A stretch of DNA of 64,000 nt from Luteibacter jiangsuensis (GTDB lineage: Bacteria; Pseudomonadota; Gammaproteobacteria; Xanthomonadales; Rhodanobacteraceae), in the NCBI RefSeq assembly GCF_030812295.1, contig NZ_JAUSSK010000003.1:744001-808000 (forward strand). The letters are read 5' to 3'. The position numbers and the translations under genes are program-made. Positions 1-12,219 of the stretch are shown here, in pieces (the stretch's first letter is position 1; every line of letters begins with the position of its first letter). Under the pieces are notes generated by a model. That model saw nothing but the letters and a program-made list of their open reading frames with translations. It did not search any database and was not told where the DNA came from.

Positions 1-1775
1 ATAGTGGCGTTCGCGGTGGCGGCGTCGGTCATCGGTTTCGGTGCTTCCGTGGTTTTCTTGGTGGGCTTGGCGTTCGCGGTGGCGGCCTTGGGCTGTTCCG
101 CGGGAGAGAAGGATTCTTTCGAAGCCTCGATCATCGCCTCGATCTTTTTCGGGTCGAGACGGCCAAACAGCGGCGAGAAGGCGTTGACGGTATGACCGAA
201 CAACTCGCGGCGGGCATCGGCGAAGTTCGCGATGGGTGCGCCGAGGAAGGCCTCCGCGGCCGCGACGGTGATCGGCAGGATCGGCTTGAGCAGGCCGGAC
301 AGCAGGCGGAACGCGTTGATGGCGAACGAGCAGACCTGCTGCAGTTCGTCGCGGCGCGACTCGTCGCGCGCGATGACCCAGGGGGCCTTTGCGGCGATGT
401 AGCCGTTCACGGCATCGGCCATGGCCACGAAACGGCGCGAGACCTCTGCGAATTCGTCCGCCTCGTACACGGCCTCGATGCCCTCGTACTGGGCGAGCAG
501 GTCGCGCCACAGCGCCGTGGCTTCGTCGTCGAAGCGATCGGCGAGGGCACCGGCGAAGTGGGTATGCAGGAATCCGGCCGTGCGGCTGGCGATGTTCGCC
601 CACTTGCCGACGAGGTGCGAGTTGACCCGTTCCTCGAACGATTTGAGGTCGAGGTCGACGTCCACCGGCTGCGGGCCGAGCATGGTCGCGAAGTAGTAAC
701 GCAGCGCCTCGGGGTCGAGCCCCGCGTCGAGGTAGGTGCGAGCCTGGATGAAGGTGCCGCGCGACTTGGACATCTTCGCACCGTTCACCGTCAGGTAGCC
801 GTTCACGTGCAACGCCGTGGGCGTGCGCATGCCGGCGCCGTGCAACATCGCCGGCCAGAACAGGCCGTGGAAGTTGATGATGTCCTTGCCCAGGAAGTGG
901 TGCATCTCGGCGGTGCTGTCGGGGCCGAGGAAGTCGTCGAAACGCAGCCCCATCCGTTCGCAAAGCGCCTTGAACGAGGCGAGGTAGCCTACCGGCGCAT
1001 CGAGCCAGACATAGAAGAACTTGCCCGGGGCGTCGGGAATGGGGAAACCGAAATAGGGGGCGTCGCGCGAGATGTCCCAGTCGCGCAGCCCGCCGTCGAG
1101 CCATTCGGCGAGCTTCGCCGTCACGCCACTGTTCGCCACCGGCTTGCCGCCGGTGAACTTGCCGTCGAACCAGTCACGCAGCAAGGTTTCGAACTTGCCC
1201 AGCTCGAAGAAGTAGTGCTCCGAATCGCGCAGGATCGGCGTCGCGCCGGACATCACGGAATAGGGCGCGATGAGGTCCGTGGGCGCGTAGGTGGCGCCAC
1301 AGTTCTCGCAGTTGTCACCGTACTGGTCGGGCGTGCCGCAATTGGGGCAGGTGCCCTTGATGTAGCGGTCCGGCAGGAACATGTCGCGCTCGGGATCGTA
1401 CAGCTGCTGGATATCGCGGCGGGCGATGTAGCCGCCGTCGCGCAGGCGCGTGTAGATGGCCGTCGCGAGATCCCGGTTCTCCGGCGAATGCGTGGTGTGA
1501 TACTGGTCGTAGCTGAAGTGGAAGCCGGTGAAGTCGGCCTCATGGCCGGCGCGGATGCCGGCGATGTAGTCTTCCGGGGACTTCCCCACCTTTTCCGCCG
1601 CCAGCATGATCGGCGTGCCGTGGGCGTCCTCGCCGGCGACGTACCAGACCTCGTTGCCCTGCATTCGCTGCGCGCGCGCCCAGATATCGGCCTGGATGTA
1701 GCCGAGCATGTGGCCGAGGTGGAGCGGGCCATTGGCATAGGGAAGCGCGTTGGTGACGAGGATGCGACGGGCCAT
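1..1775 (-). CDS. metG: methionyl-tRNA synthetase (3' part outside window)
   Basis: Charges tRNA-Met with methionine in the cytoplasm. About 591 residues are visible and the frame is still open at base 1, so the C-terminal end lies outside the window. The class I signature HLGH is at residues 19-22 and the KMSKS loop at about 331-335. A zinc-knuckle region with paired CxxC motifs lies near residues 145-161, as in the long bacterial form. The start MARRILVTNALPYANGPLHL is the usual MetRS N-terminus. The visible end is Ala/Thr/Lys-rich, consistent with the linker before a C-terminal tRNA-binding domain. It is divergent from dapB, with 116 bp between the starts. Confidence 0.97.
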   Translation of the reverse strand, partial: MARRILVTNALPYANGPLHLGHMLGYIQADIWARAQRMQGNEVWYVAGEDAHGTPIMLAAEKVGKSPEDYIAGIRAGHEADFTGFHFSYDQYHTTHSPENRDLATAIYTRLRDGGYIARRDIQQLYDPERDMFLPDRYIKGTCPNCGTPDQYGDNCENCGATYAPTDLIAPYSVMSGATPILRDSEHYFFELGKFETLLRDWFDGKFTGGKPVANSGVTAKLAEWLDGGLRDWDISRDAPYFGFPIPDAPGKFFYVWLDAPVGYLASFKALCERMGLRFDDFLGPDSTAEMHHFLGKDIINFHGLFWPAMLHGAGMRTPTALHVNGYLTVNGAKMSKSRGTFIQARTYLDAGLDPEALRYYFATMLGPQPVDVDLDLKSFEERVNSHLVGKWANIASRTAGFLHTHFAGALADRFDDEATALWRDLLAQYEGIEAVYEADEFAEVSRRFVAMADAVNGYIAAKAPWVIARDESRRDELQQVCSFAINAFRLLSGLLKPILPITVAAAEAFLGAPIANFADARRELFGHTVNAFSPLFGRLDPKKIEAMIEASKESFSPAEQPKAATANAKPTKKTTEAPKPMTDAATANAT

Positions 1776-1891
1776 GGGGATCGGGTCGGTTGCGGGACCG
1801 GGGATTATGGCATGCGCGCTTCCGTCCTGACCCCGCGTGTCCTGGCGGTGGCTGCTACGATTCGTCTTCCTCCCTGCCCAAGGCCGCCTGC

Positions 1892-2689
1892 ATGACCCGT
1901 CCCGTCCGTCTCGCCATCAGCGGCGCTTCCGGCCGCATGGGGCTCGCGCTGCTCGGGCTCGTGCGTGACGACGAACGGTTCGAGCTCGCCCGGGCCATCG
2001 TCTCGGCCGGCTCGCCGCGACTCGGCAAGGCCGCCCATGGCGATCTCTCCGCGTTGCGCTTCACCGACTGGACCGACGCGGCCGGTGTCGACGTCGTCGT
2101 CGACTTCAGCGGACCGGACGGCCTCGCGGCGGCGCTCGATCATTGCGAGGAAAGCGGCGCGGCGCTGGTCACCGGCACGACCGGGCTTTCCGACGCGCTG
2201 GAAGAACGCCTGACAAAGGCGGCGGAGCGCATCGCCGTCCTTCGCGCCGCCAATTTCAGCCTCGGCGTGGCCGTGCTCACGCGCCTCCTGCGTGAAGCCG
2301 CGGCGGCCTTGCCGGGGTGGGACCTCGACATCGTCGAAGCCCACCACAACCGCAAGGAAGACGCCCCGTCCGGAACCGCGCTGGCGCTCGGTCATGCGGC
2401 AGCCGCGGGTCGTGGCGCAAGCCTGGACGAACTGGCCGTCTATTCGCGCGAAGGCCGGCCGGGCGCGCGCAAGGCCGGCACGATCGGCTTCGCCGTCGTG
2501 CGTGGTGGCGACATCGTCGGTGAGCACCAGGCCTTGCTGATGGGGCAGGGTGAACGCATCGAACTTGGCCACCGCGCGACCGACCGTTCGATCTTCGCGC
2601 GCGGAGCCCTGGAGGCCGCCGCCTGGATCGCCGGCCGGGCCCCCGGCGCCTGGTCGATCGAAGACGTGATCGCCTCCAAAAGGGGTTGA
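1892..2689 (+). CDS. dapB: 4-hydroxy-tetrahydrodipicolinate reductase
   Basis: Reduces hydroxy-tetrahydrodipicolinate with NAD(P)H in the lysine/diaminopimelate pathway. The 265 residues fit the usual size (about 270). The dinucleotide-binding loop GASGRMG is near the N-terminus, the family stretch AANFSLGV is in the middle, and the substrate signature EAHHNRKEDAPSGTAL carries the catalytic His pair and Lys. The start at 1892 places MTRPVRLAISGASGRMG at the Rossmann fold; the frame is open further upstream, but those residues do not look like DapB. Confidence 0.96.
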   Translation: MTRPVRLAISGASGRMGLALLGLVRDDERFELARAIVSAGSPRLGKAAHGDLSALRFTDWTDAAGVDVVVDFSGPDGLAAALDHCEESGAALVTGTTGLSDALEERLTKAAERIAVLRAANFSLGVAVLTRLLREAAAALPGWDLDIVEAHHNRKEDAPSGTALALGHAAAAGRGASLDELAVYSREGRPGARKAGTIGFAVVRGGDIVGEHQALLMGQGERIELGHRATDRSIFARGALEAAAWIAGRAPGAWSIEDVIASKRG

Positions 2690-2714
2690 TATCTCGAAGC
2701 CGTGTTAACATCCG

Positions 2715-2865
2715 CGCCGATGTCATTGGGGAGTAGCCATCCTCGTTCCCCCTGAGGAGTTCGCGTCAACAGACTTGGCGGTCCTTGCGACCCCATGGCG
2801 CGAACGGCAGCGGCGCATGGAGAGTGCGTCGCCGGCCCGGCGAGACCTTTGGCCATCGACATGCT
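2715..2865 (+). promoter_or_regulatory. yybP-ykoY family (Mn2+) riboswitch-like leader
   Basis: The 245-base leader between dapB and the exchanger contains blocks I associate with the yybP-ykoY manganese riboswitch: GGGGAGTAGCC at 2728-2738, then GTCAACAGACTTGGCG, and a later GGCGAGACCTTTGGCC block near 2839-2854. They lie in the expected order and spacing and directly precede a cation exchanger gene. The identification is from remembered consensus, not from a covariance search. The window edges are approximate. Confidence 0.75.
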
Positions 2866-2934
2866 CACCCGGCCGGGCGAGCGGTGTCGTTGTGCCATCG
2901 GTTTTCTCGCGCTCGCCCGGCCTATAAGCGAACC

Positions 2935-3942
2935 ATGCTGCTGACGTGTTTCCTGTTCCTGGTTTCCGCCGGGGCCATCTATTTCGCCTGTGAGTACTTC
3001 GTCAACGGCGTCGAATGGTTCGGGCGCAAGCTCAACCTCGGCTCGACCACGACCGGTACCGTGCTGGCGGCTTTCGGTACCGCGTTGCCGGAAAGTGCCG
3101 TGACCTTCGTCGCCGTGATTTTCGGCAAGTCTCCGGAAGCGCGTGACATCGGTGTCGGGGCGGCGCTCGGTGGCCCCCTGGTACTGGCGACCGTTGCCTA
3201 CGCGGTGGTCGGATTCGCTTTATATGCAGGGCGTAAACGCTTGAAAAGGCCGGATACGCGGATCCGGGTGGATAACCGGCGGCTGGCGCGCGACCAGTCG
3301 TGGTTCCTGGCGATCTTCGTCGTCAAGGTAGGCCTCGGCCTGGTCGCCTTCAGCTGGAAGCCATGGCTTGGCGTGCTGTTCCTGCTTTCGTACGCATTCT
3401 ACGTGTGGCGTGAAATGCGCGACGACATCAGCGGTCCGGACGACGAGGTGCTCGAGCCGCTCACCTTCCGTCCGAACGACGCGAATCCCGGCATGAACTG
3501 GGTGATCCTGCAGACGGGGCTCGCCCTGGTGGTGATCGCCATTGCCTCGCGCACCTTCGTCTGGCAGTTGGAAGCGCTGGGCGAGTTCTTCCATCTGTCA
3601 CCGCATCTGGTCGCGCTCGTGTTGAGTCCGGTCGCCACCGAATTGCCCGAGACCGTGAATGCGCTGATCTGGGTGCGTCAGGGCAAGGAGCGGCTGGCGC
3701 TCGCGAATATCTCCGGGGCGATGATGATCCAGGCGACGATACCCAGTTCGCTCGCGCTGTTCGCCACGCCGTGGCTCTTCGACACGCCGTTGATCGTGGC
3801 GGGCGTGATCACGGCCGTGGCGGTGGTGGCCTTGTGGGCGATGTTCCGCCGGGGAGCGGTCGAGGCGCGCTGGCTGATGCCGATCGGGGGGCTTTACGGG
3901 GTGTTCGCGCTGTTCGTGGGGTGGTATTTCGGGGCGCGCTGA
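2935..3942 (+). CDS. Ca2+/cation antiporter (CaCA) family membrane protein
   Basis: Inner-membrane cation exchanger of 335 residues with about ten hydrophobic segments. The two inverted alpha-repeats of the CaCA superfamily are visible: [11 protein letters not shown] near residue 48 and [13 protein letters not shown] near residue 232, both with the conserved acidic residue after Pro. The start at 2935 opens on a membrane helix; the upstream in-frame extension runs through the riboswitch-like leader and is rejected. The leader suggests Mn2+-induced expression, hence a possible role in Mn2+ or Ca2+ efflux. The substrate is inferred from the leader, not from the protein. Confidence 0.85.
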   Translation: MLLTCFLFLVSAGAIYFACEYFVNGVEWFGRKLNLGSTTTGTVLAAFGTALPESAVTFVAVIFGKSPEARDIGVGAALGGPLVLATVAYAVVGFALYAGRKRLKRPDTRIRVDNRRLARDQSWFLAIFVVKVGLGLVAFSWKPWLGVLFLLSYAFYVWREMRDDISGPDDEVLEPLTFRPNDANPGMNWVILQTGLALVVIAIASRTFVWQLEALGEFFHLSPHLVALVLSPVATELPETVNALIWVRQGKERLALANISGAMMIQATIPSSLALFATPWLFDTPLIVAGVITAVAVVALWAMFRRGAVEARWLMPIGGLYGVFALFVGWYFGAR

Positions 3943-3973
3943 GGGAGTCCGAATCGTCGACAGGCCCGGCTCT

Positions 3974-4118
3974 TGTGGGAGCCGGCTGTGCCGGCGATCT
4001 TGCTGAGTCGGGCATGTCTTCGCGAGGCCCGTCGCCGCTGAAGCGGCTCCCACAAGTGCGGCCGTTCCACCCTGCGGTATGCAGTCGAAACCTGGTGGGA
4101 GCCGACCCTGTCGGCGAT
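3974..4118. repeat. REP palindrome cluster (3 units)
   Basis: Three REP-like palindromes lie between convergent genes: 3974-3998, 4031-4055 and 4094-4118. Two sequence classes occur. One reads GCCGCTGAAGCGGCTCCCAC on one strand. The other reads GTGGGAGCCGACCCTGTCGG, and a variant of it at 3974 has GGCTGTGCC. Both share the GTGGGAGCCG head. Similar units recur at five other places in the chromosomal part of the window and none is seen inside the integrated element. Confidence 0.9.
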
Positions 4119-4127
4119 GGGGTTGCC

Positions 4128-4811
4128 TCAGTCCGGATGCGAAGCGCTACGGTCGCGGTCGGCGCCCATCTTGCGGTCGAGTTTGCCGAAGATCTTCTTG
4201 AATGCCCGCGAGAACTTGCCTCGCTTGGTCTTGCGGGTCTTTTCCTCTTCCGAGGTCAGCCACGCCACCTGGATCACCCGGCGCTCGCCCTCGTAGGGCA
4301 GGTGACCGTGGAAGGAGTTCTCGGCACGACGGAACACGGCGAATTCCCCGTACAGCGGCTTCAACTCCGGCGCGACCATGTCGTCTATATCATTGATCGA
4401 GCGAAGGAAACGCAGGCAGCCATCGCTGGTGTCCGGCCACATCGGATTGAGATAGATCAAGGCCGTGGCGATTTTCGACTTGCTGTCGGTGTGGATGGTG
4501 CCGTGGCGTCGGTTGAGCAGGCGGCAGAGGGTGACCAGGGTGGGGTAGTTCTCCAGGCCTTCGATGCCCAGGTGGCGGCCGATGGCCGCGGAGAACGCCC
4601 GCGAGGTCATCTGCTCCACCAGCTCGTTCACCGAGGGGCCGCAGTCGCTGGCGTCGTAGGGGAAGAACCCTGCGCTGCTGTACTGCGGGAAGTCGCGCTC
4701 CAGGTCGTTGCGTGCGTCGTCCGGGAGCTGTCCGTGGGCGATCATGAACGAGAACGGCTCGTGCCTGATGTCGGTGTCGGGACGTTCCAGGCGGGCGGGG
4801 TCGAGCAGCAT
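4128..4811 (-). CDS. 2-oxoglutarate/Fe(II)-dependent oxygenase (prolyl hydroxylase-like)
   Basis: Predicted non-haem iron dioxygenase of 227 residues. The iron-binding HxD is in [10 protein letters not shown] and the distal His, with the Arg that holds 2-oxoglutarate, in [19 protein letters not shown]. The spacing fits the P4H/Sm-20 fold. The C-terminal 35 residues are strongly basic. The start at 4811 is the first ATG giving a compact domain; a much longer open frame upstream is antisense to carA. The substrate is unknown. The gene converges with the exchanger across a REP cluster. Confidence 0.82.
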   Translation of the reverse strand: MLLDPARLERPDTDIRHEPFSFMIAHGQLPDDARNDLERDFPQYSSAGFFPYDASDCGPSVNELVEQMTSRAFSAAIGRHLGIEGLENYPTLVTLCRLLNRRHGTIHTDSKSKIATALIYLNPMWPDTSDGCLRFLRSINDIDDMVAPELKPLYGEFAVFRRAENSFHGHLPYEGERRVIQVAWLTSEEEKTRKTKRGKFSRAFKKIFGKLDRKMGADRDRSASHPD

Positions 4812-4907
4812 GCGGGCGAGTCTCGGGTAGGTACCTCGCGGGCATTGTATCGTGTCGGGCCGCTGTCCCTGCGATATTCGGCCACGTGCGCGTTCATCGT
4901 TTGCCGG

Positions 4908-4936
4908 TGGACAGAATGGGCTTTCACACCTATCAT
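4908..4936 (+). promoter_or_regulatory. sigma70-like promoter upstream of carA
   Basis: TGGACA at 4908-4913 and TATCAT at 4931-4936 are separated by 17 bp and lie about 90 bp before the carA start. No other good hexamer pair was noticed in this interval. No clear ARG box or pyrimidine attenuator was recognised. Confidence 0.5.
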
Positions 4937-5027
4937 TCTTACCCGCCCTACGATTCCTTATCCCCAAGGCCCACGAGCCGCTTTTTGCTGGCTTGCGGGC
5001 TTTGCTGCACCTGAAGGCGGCCATCCC

Positions 5028-6170
5028 ATGCGTACTCCTGCTCTGCTTGCTCTCGAAGACGGCAGCGTTTTTCACGGCCACGCGGTCGGTGCCCGCGGTG
5101 AGACGGTTGGCGAGGTGGTGTTCAACACCGCCATGACCGGTTATCAGGAAATCCTGACCGACCCGTCGTACTCCCGCCAGATCGTCACGCTCACCTATCC
5201 CCACATCGGCAATACCGGCACGAACGACGTCGACGTCGAGGCCGACCGCGTCCACGCGGCCGGCATGATCGTCCGCGACGTTCCGCGCCTGGCCAGCAAC
5301 TGGCGCAGCACCGAACCGCTGCCGCATTACCTTGCCCGCCACGGCGTGGTCGCCATCGCGGGTATCGACACCCGCCGGCTCACCCGCATCCTTCGCGAGA
5401 AGGGCGCGCTCAACGGCTGCATCGTGGCTGGCGAAGGCATCGACGCGGACGCCGCGGTGGCCAAGGCCAGGGCCTTCCCGGGCCTCAACGGCATGGACCT
5501 GGCCAAGGTGGTCAGCACCACCAAGACCTACCAGTGGAGCGAGGGCGTCTACGACCTCGACAAGCAAGCGTTCTACAATGCGCCGAAAAAATACCGCGTG
5601 GTGGCCTTCGACTATGGCGTGAAGCAGAACATCCTGCGCCTGCTCGCCAGCCGCGGCTGCGACATCACCGTGGTTCCCGCGCAGACACCAGCCTCGGAAG
5701 TGCTGGCGATGAACCCCGATGGCATCTTCCTCGCCAATGGCCCGGGCGACCCGGCCGCGTGTGACTACGCGATCGCCGCCACGCGCGAAATCCTCGAAAC
5801 GAAGATCCCGTTGTTCGGTATCTGCCTGGGCCACCAGATCCTGGCGCTGGCGATCGGCGCGAAGACCTTGAAGATGAAGTTCGGCCACCACGGCGCGAAC
5901 CACCCCGTGAAGGACCACGATTCGGGCCGCGTGCTGATCAGTTCGCAGAACCACGGTTTCGCGGTGGACCCGGATACCCTGCCGGCCAACGTGCGCATCA
6001 CCCATACCTCGCTGTTCGACGGCTCCCTGCAGGGCTTCGCCCTGACGGACCGCCCGGCGTTCTGCTTCCAGGGCCACCCGGAAGCCAGCCCGGGCCCGGA
6101 GGACGTCGGCTACCTGTTCGACCAGTTCATCGCCTCGATGGAGCAGGGCAAGGCGACCAAGGCGTCCTGA
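5028..6170 (+). CDS. carA: carbamoyl-phosphate synthase small (glutaminase) subunit
   Basis: Releases ammonia from glutamine and channels it to CarB for carbamoyl phosphate, feeding arginine and pyrimidine synthesis. 380 residues, normal length. The N-terminal CarA domain is followed by a class I glutamine amidotransferase domain with nucleophile Cys in GICLGHQ and the His-Glu pair in [10 protein letters not shown]. The start [17 protein letters not shown] matches the family N-terminus. carB follows after 51 bp and then greA, so the three are probably one transcript. Confidence 0.98.
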   Translation: MRTPALLALEDGSVFHGHAVGARGETVGEVVFNTAMTGYQEILTDPSYSRQIVTLTYPHIGNTGTNDVDVEADRVHAAGMIVRDVPRLASNWRSTEPLPHYLARHGVVAIAGIDTRRLTRILREKGALNGCIVAGEGIDADAAVAKARAFPGLNGMDLAKVVSTTKTYQWSEGVYDLDKQAFYNAPKKYRVVAFDYGVKQNILRLLASRGCDITVVPAQTPASEVLAMNPDGIFLANGPGDPAACDYAIAATREILETKIPLFGICLGHQILALAIGAKTLKMKFGHHGANHPVKDHDSGRVLISSQNHGFAVDPDTLPANVRITHTSLFDGSLQGFALTDRPAFCFQGHPEASPGPEDVGYLFDQFIASMEQGKATKAS

Positions 6171-6221
6171 CGCCGTACCGCCGCCCGCTAGACCATCAGC
6201 CTTCGATTCGCGAGAGAAACC

Positions 6222-9445
<3,224 letters not shown>

Positions 9446-9449
<4 letters not shown>

Positions 9450-9928
9450 GCAGCACCCGTCCTCCCATGACCCAGAAGGGCGCCGAGCGCCTGCGCGCGG
9501 AACTGGAGTACCTGAAGGGCCCGAAGCGCCAGGAAATCATCGCGGCGGTGGCCGAGGCGCGTGCGCACGGCGATCTCAAGGAAAACGCCGAATATCACGC
9601 CGCACGCGAGATGCACGGCTTCAACGAGGGCCGTATCGGCGAACTCGAAGCCGCCTTGTCGAACTCCGAGATCATCGACACCGAGCGCCTCGGCGTCGGC
9701 AAGCGCATCGTCTTCGGTGCGATCGTCGACCTGGTCGACGTCGACACCGACACGAAGGTCACCTACCAGATCGTGGGCGACCTCGAGGCCGACATCAAGC
9801 AGAACCTCATCGCGGTGTCGTCGCCTATCGCCCGTGCCCTCATCGGCAAGAGCGAAGGCGACGAGTTCGATTTCACCGCGCCCAATGGCGTGAAGAGCTA
9901 CGAGATCATCGGCGTTCGCTACAGCTGA
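9446..9928 (+). CDS. greA: transcription elongation factor GreA
   Basis: Rescues backtracked RNA polymerase by stimulating transcript cleavage. 160 residues, the normal size. The N-terminal coiled-coil carries the signature [15 protein letters not shown], with the acidic tip residues that enter the polymerase channel. The C-terminal FKBP-like domain begins near residue 85. The start overlaps the carB stop by ATGA. It ends 4 bp from the convergent lipase gene. Confidence 0.97.
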
Positions 9929-9932
9929 CGCC

Positions 9933-10619
9933 TCAGAGCAGATCGGCCTGCTGGGTGGCGGTATACCAGAGCAGGCCGTAATGCCCGTAGGGGAACGTGT
10001 AGCTGGCCGTTTCCCCCTGGATCTGCGACGTGTGCACGCCATAGACCAGGCACACGCCGCCGTAGCAGTTGATCTCGTCGGCGTACGACTTGAACGAATA
10101 CATCTTCGCGCCGAAGCGATGCCCGGCGATGCCGTTGAGGAAGGGGCTGCCGATCGACAGGCCCCAGGCCCCGCAGGTCGTCGTGGCGACGTTGAAGGGA
10201 TACATGCCGCACGAATAGAGGCCGCGGAAGGCCCCCGCGATACCGATGAAGGTGTCGACCGAGCCCGAGGCACCGATGCGGTCGATCACGCGGGCGGCGA
10301 GGGTGGCGCCCATCGAGTGGCCGATGACGTCGATCTTGCCCGTGCAGGAGGAGGCCAGCGCATCGACGATGGCGTTCTCCACCGGCGTTTCCTCGCTGCC
10401 GTTGTGGTCGTTGCAGGCGGCGCAGAACGCGTTGCCCCAGCTGGGCGCGAGGATCTGCGATTCGGCATAGCCGCGCTGGCGGAGCAGATCGTGGGTGGCC
10501 TGGAAGTCGGATGGGCTGCCGGTGTTGCCGTGCACGAGCACGACGGAATCGACACAGGCCGCGTGGGCGGAACCGCAGACGAGCAACAACAGGGCGAACA
10601 GCGACATGGTGAAACGCAT
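9933..10619 (-). CDS. secreted alpha/beta-hydrolase, lipase class 2-like
   Basis: Predicted extracellular lipase or esterase of 228 residues. A signal peptide (MRFTMSLFALLLLVCGSAHA) ends at residue 20. The oxyanion region VVLVHGN is near residue 27 and the nucleophile elbow GHSMG near residue 100. Eight or so Cys residues suggest disulfides and periplasmic or extracellular folding. The short length fits class 2 bacterial lipases. Its stop is 4 bp from greA, so it is convergent. The substrate is not evident. Confidence 0.8.
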   Translation of the reverse strand: MRFTMSLFALLLLVCGSAHAACVDSVVLVHGNTGSPSDFQATHDLLRQRGYAESQILAPSWGNAFCAACNDHNGSEETPVENAIVDALASSCTGKIDVIGHSMGATLAARVIDRIGASGSVDTFIGIAGAFRGLYSCGMYPFNVATTTCGAWGLSIGSPFLNGIAGHRFGAKMYSFKSYADEINCYGGVCLVYGVHTSQIQGETASYTFPYGHYGLLWYTATQQADLL

Positions 10620-10649
10620 GGCTTTGCCTCCGTGGTGTGATGCGCGCGG

Positions 10650-12047
10650 TCAGACCACCCCGAGCGCGTAGTAGGCGACGATCGCCACGAAGACCGCGAG
10701 GGTCTTGATGACGGTGATCGCGAAGATGTCGCGGTACGATTGGCGATGGGTGAGGCCGGTCACGGCCAGCAAGGTGATGACGGCACCGTTGTGTGGCAAC
10801 GTGTCCATGCCCCCCGACGCCATCGCCGCGATGCGGTGGAGCACCTCCATCGGGATGCCCGCGGCGTGCGCGTTCTCGATGAAGGACTGGCTCATGGCGC
10901 CGAGCGCGATGCTGAGGCCGCCCGAGGCCGAACCGGTGATGCCGGCGAGCGCGGTGACGGAGACGGCCTCGTTGACGAGCGGGTTAGGTATCGCATGCAA
11001 GGCATCCGCGACCGTGCGGAAGCCGGGCAGCGCGGCGATCACGGCACCGAAGCCATACTCGGACGCCGTATTCATCGAAGCGAGCAGTGCACCGCCCACG
11101 GCGGCCTTGCTGCCTTCGGCGAAGCGGGTGGCGACGGGACGCCAGGCGCATGCCAGCACGCAGGCGATGCCGAGCAGCAGCGCCCCTTCGACCGCCCATA
11201 TGGCGGCCACCTTGGAAACCTCCTGCACGACCGGCGGCGCGCTGCCGACGACGGTGGGAACGAAGGACTGGGTACTGCCGTAGACGCGCGGTATCGCCAC
11301 GGTGAGCAGCTTGTTCGCCACGCCCACGACGACCAGGGGCAGGAGGGCGATCAGAGGGTGCGGCAGGCGCTCGCCGGTGAACGCGACCGGCTCGTTGGCC
11401 AGGTCATCGCCGTAGCCTTCGCCTGCGACCGCCGCGGCGCGCCGGCGGCGCTCAAGGTAGAACAGACCGGCGGCGAGGATGAAGACCGAGCCCAGCGTGC
11501 CGAGCCACGGCGCGGCCCAGGTATCGGTGCCGAAGAATGCCGTGGGGATGATGTTCTGGATTTGCGGCGTGCCCGGCAGTGAGTCCATGGTGAAGGTGAA
11601 GGCCCCCAGCGCGATCGTTCCGGGGATCAGCCGCTTCGGTATCCGTGCTTGGCGGAACAGTTCCGCGGCGAAGGGATAGACAGCGAACACGACGACGAAC
11701 AACGACACGCCGCCATAGGTGAGCAGCGCACAGACCAGCACGATCGAAAGGATGGCGCGCTTCTCGCCGAACAGGCCGATGGTGCCGGCGACGATGGAGC
11801 GTGAGAAACCCGAGAGCTCGATCAGTTTGCCGAACACCGCGCCGAGCATGAACACGGGGAAGTACAGCTTGAGGAAGCCGACCATCTTGTCCATGAACAG
11901 GCCGGTGAACATCGGCGCGACGAGGCCGGGGTCGGTCAGCACGACCGCGCCCAGCGCCGCCACCGGCGCGAACAGGATGACGCTGTAGCCGCGATAGGCG
12001 ACCAGCATCAGGAAGGCCAGCGCGGCCAGCACGATCAGCAATGCCAT
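10650..12047 (-). CDS. GntP-family permease, probable 3-hydroxybutyrate transporter
   Basis: Inner-membrane secondary transporter of 465 residues with about twelve hydrophobic segments. The stretches FTFTMDSLPGTPQIQN and MASGGMDTLPHNGAV are typical of GntP/CitMHS-like permeases. GntP members next to PHB genes often carry D-3-hydroxybutyrate. Divergent from a TonB receptor and close to a PHB depolymerase and an oligomer hydrolase, it plausibly imports the monomer. The substrate is inferred from neighbours; gluconate or citrate is the alternative. Confidence 0.8.
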   Translation of the reverse strand: MALLIVLAALAFLMLVAYRGYSVILFAPVAALGAVVLTDPGLVAPMFTGLFMDKMVGFLKLYFPVFMLGAVFGKLIELSGFSRSIVAGTIGLFGEKRAILSIVLVCALLTYGGVSLFVVVFAVYPFAAELFRQARIPKRLIPGTIALGAFTFTMDSLPGTPQIQNIIPTAFFGTDTWAAPWLGTLGSVFILAAGLFYLERRRRAAAVAGEGYGDDLANEPVAFTGERLPHPLIALLPLVVVGVANKLLTVAIPRVYGSTQSFVPTVVGSAPPVVQEVSKVAAIWAVEGALLLGIACVLACAWRPVATRFAEGSKAAVGGALLASMNTASEYGFGAVIAALPGFRTVADALHAIPNPLVNEAVSVTALAGITGSASGGLSIALGAMSQSFIENAHAAGIPMEVLHRIAAMASGGMDTLPHNGAVITLLAVTGLTHRQSYRDIFAITVIKTLAVFVAIVAYYALGVV

Positions 12048-12122
12048 CGAAACATCCGTCCCCAGGTCGGTCTATGCGTCCGTCGGACGGCGAGTATCCG
12101 CAGGCGGGGGATGGCGCGGCAC

Positions 12123-12136
12123 TGTACCAAGGTACA
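12123..12136. promoter_or_regulatory. operator-like palindrome between divergent permease and TonB receptor
   Basis: TGTACC-AA-GGTACA is an inverted repeat with 6-bp arms and a 2-bp spacer, lying between the divergent starts at 12047 and 12220. The position suits a regulator binding site controlling either gene. The cognate regulator is unknown. A 14-bp palindrome can also occur by chance. Confidence 0.4.
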
Positions 12137-12219
12137 AGTGTGGCCATCACGGCCTGTTCCTATGCTTCGTGTCATTCGGCGCCGAGGGGGCGTCGCGCAC
12201 AGGTATCCGGGGGATGTCC

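Noticed and set aside
192-1895. Long rightward open frame at the window start
   Set aside because: It is the shadow of metG on the minus strand; its translation has no recognisable protein features.
4812-6077. Long minus-strand extension of the 2OG oxygenase through carA
   Set aside because: The upstream part is antisense to carA; the oxygenase domain is complete from the ATG at 4811.
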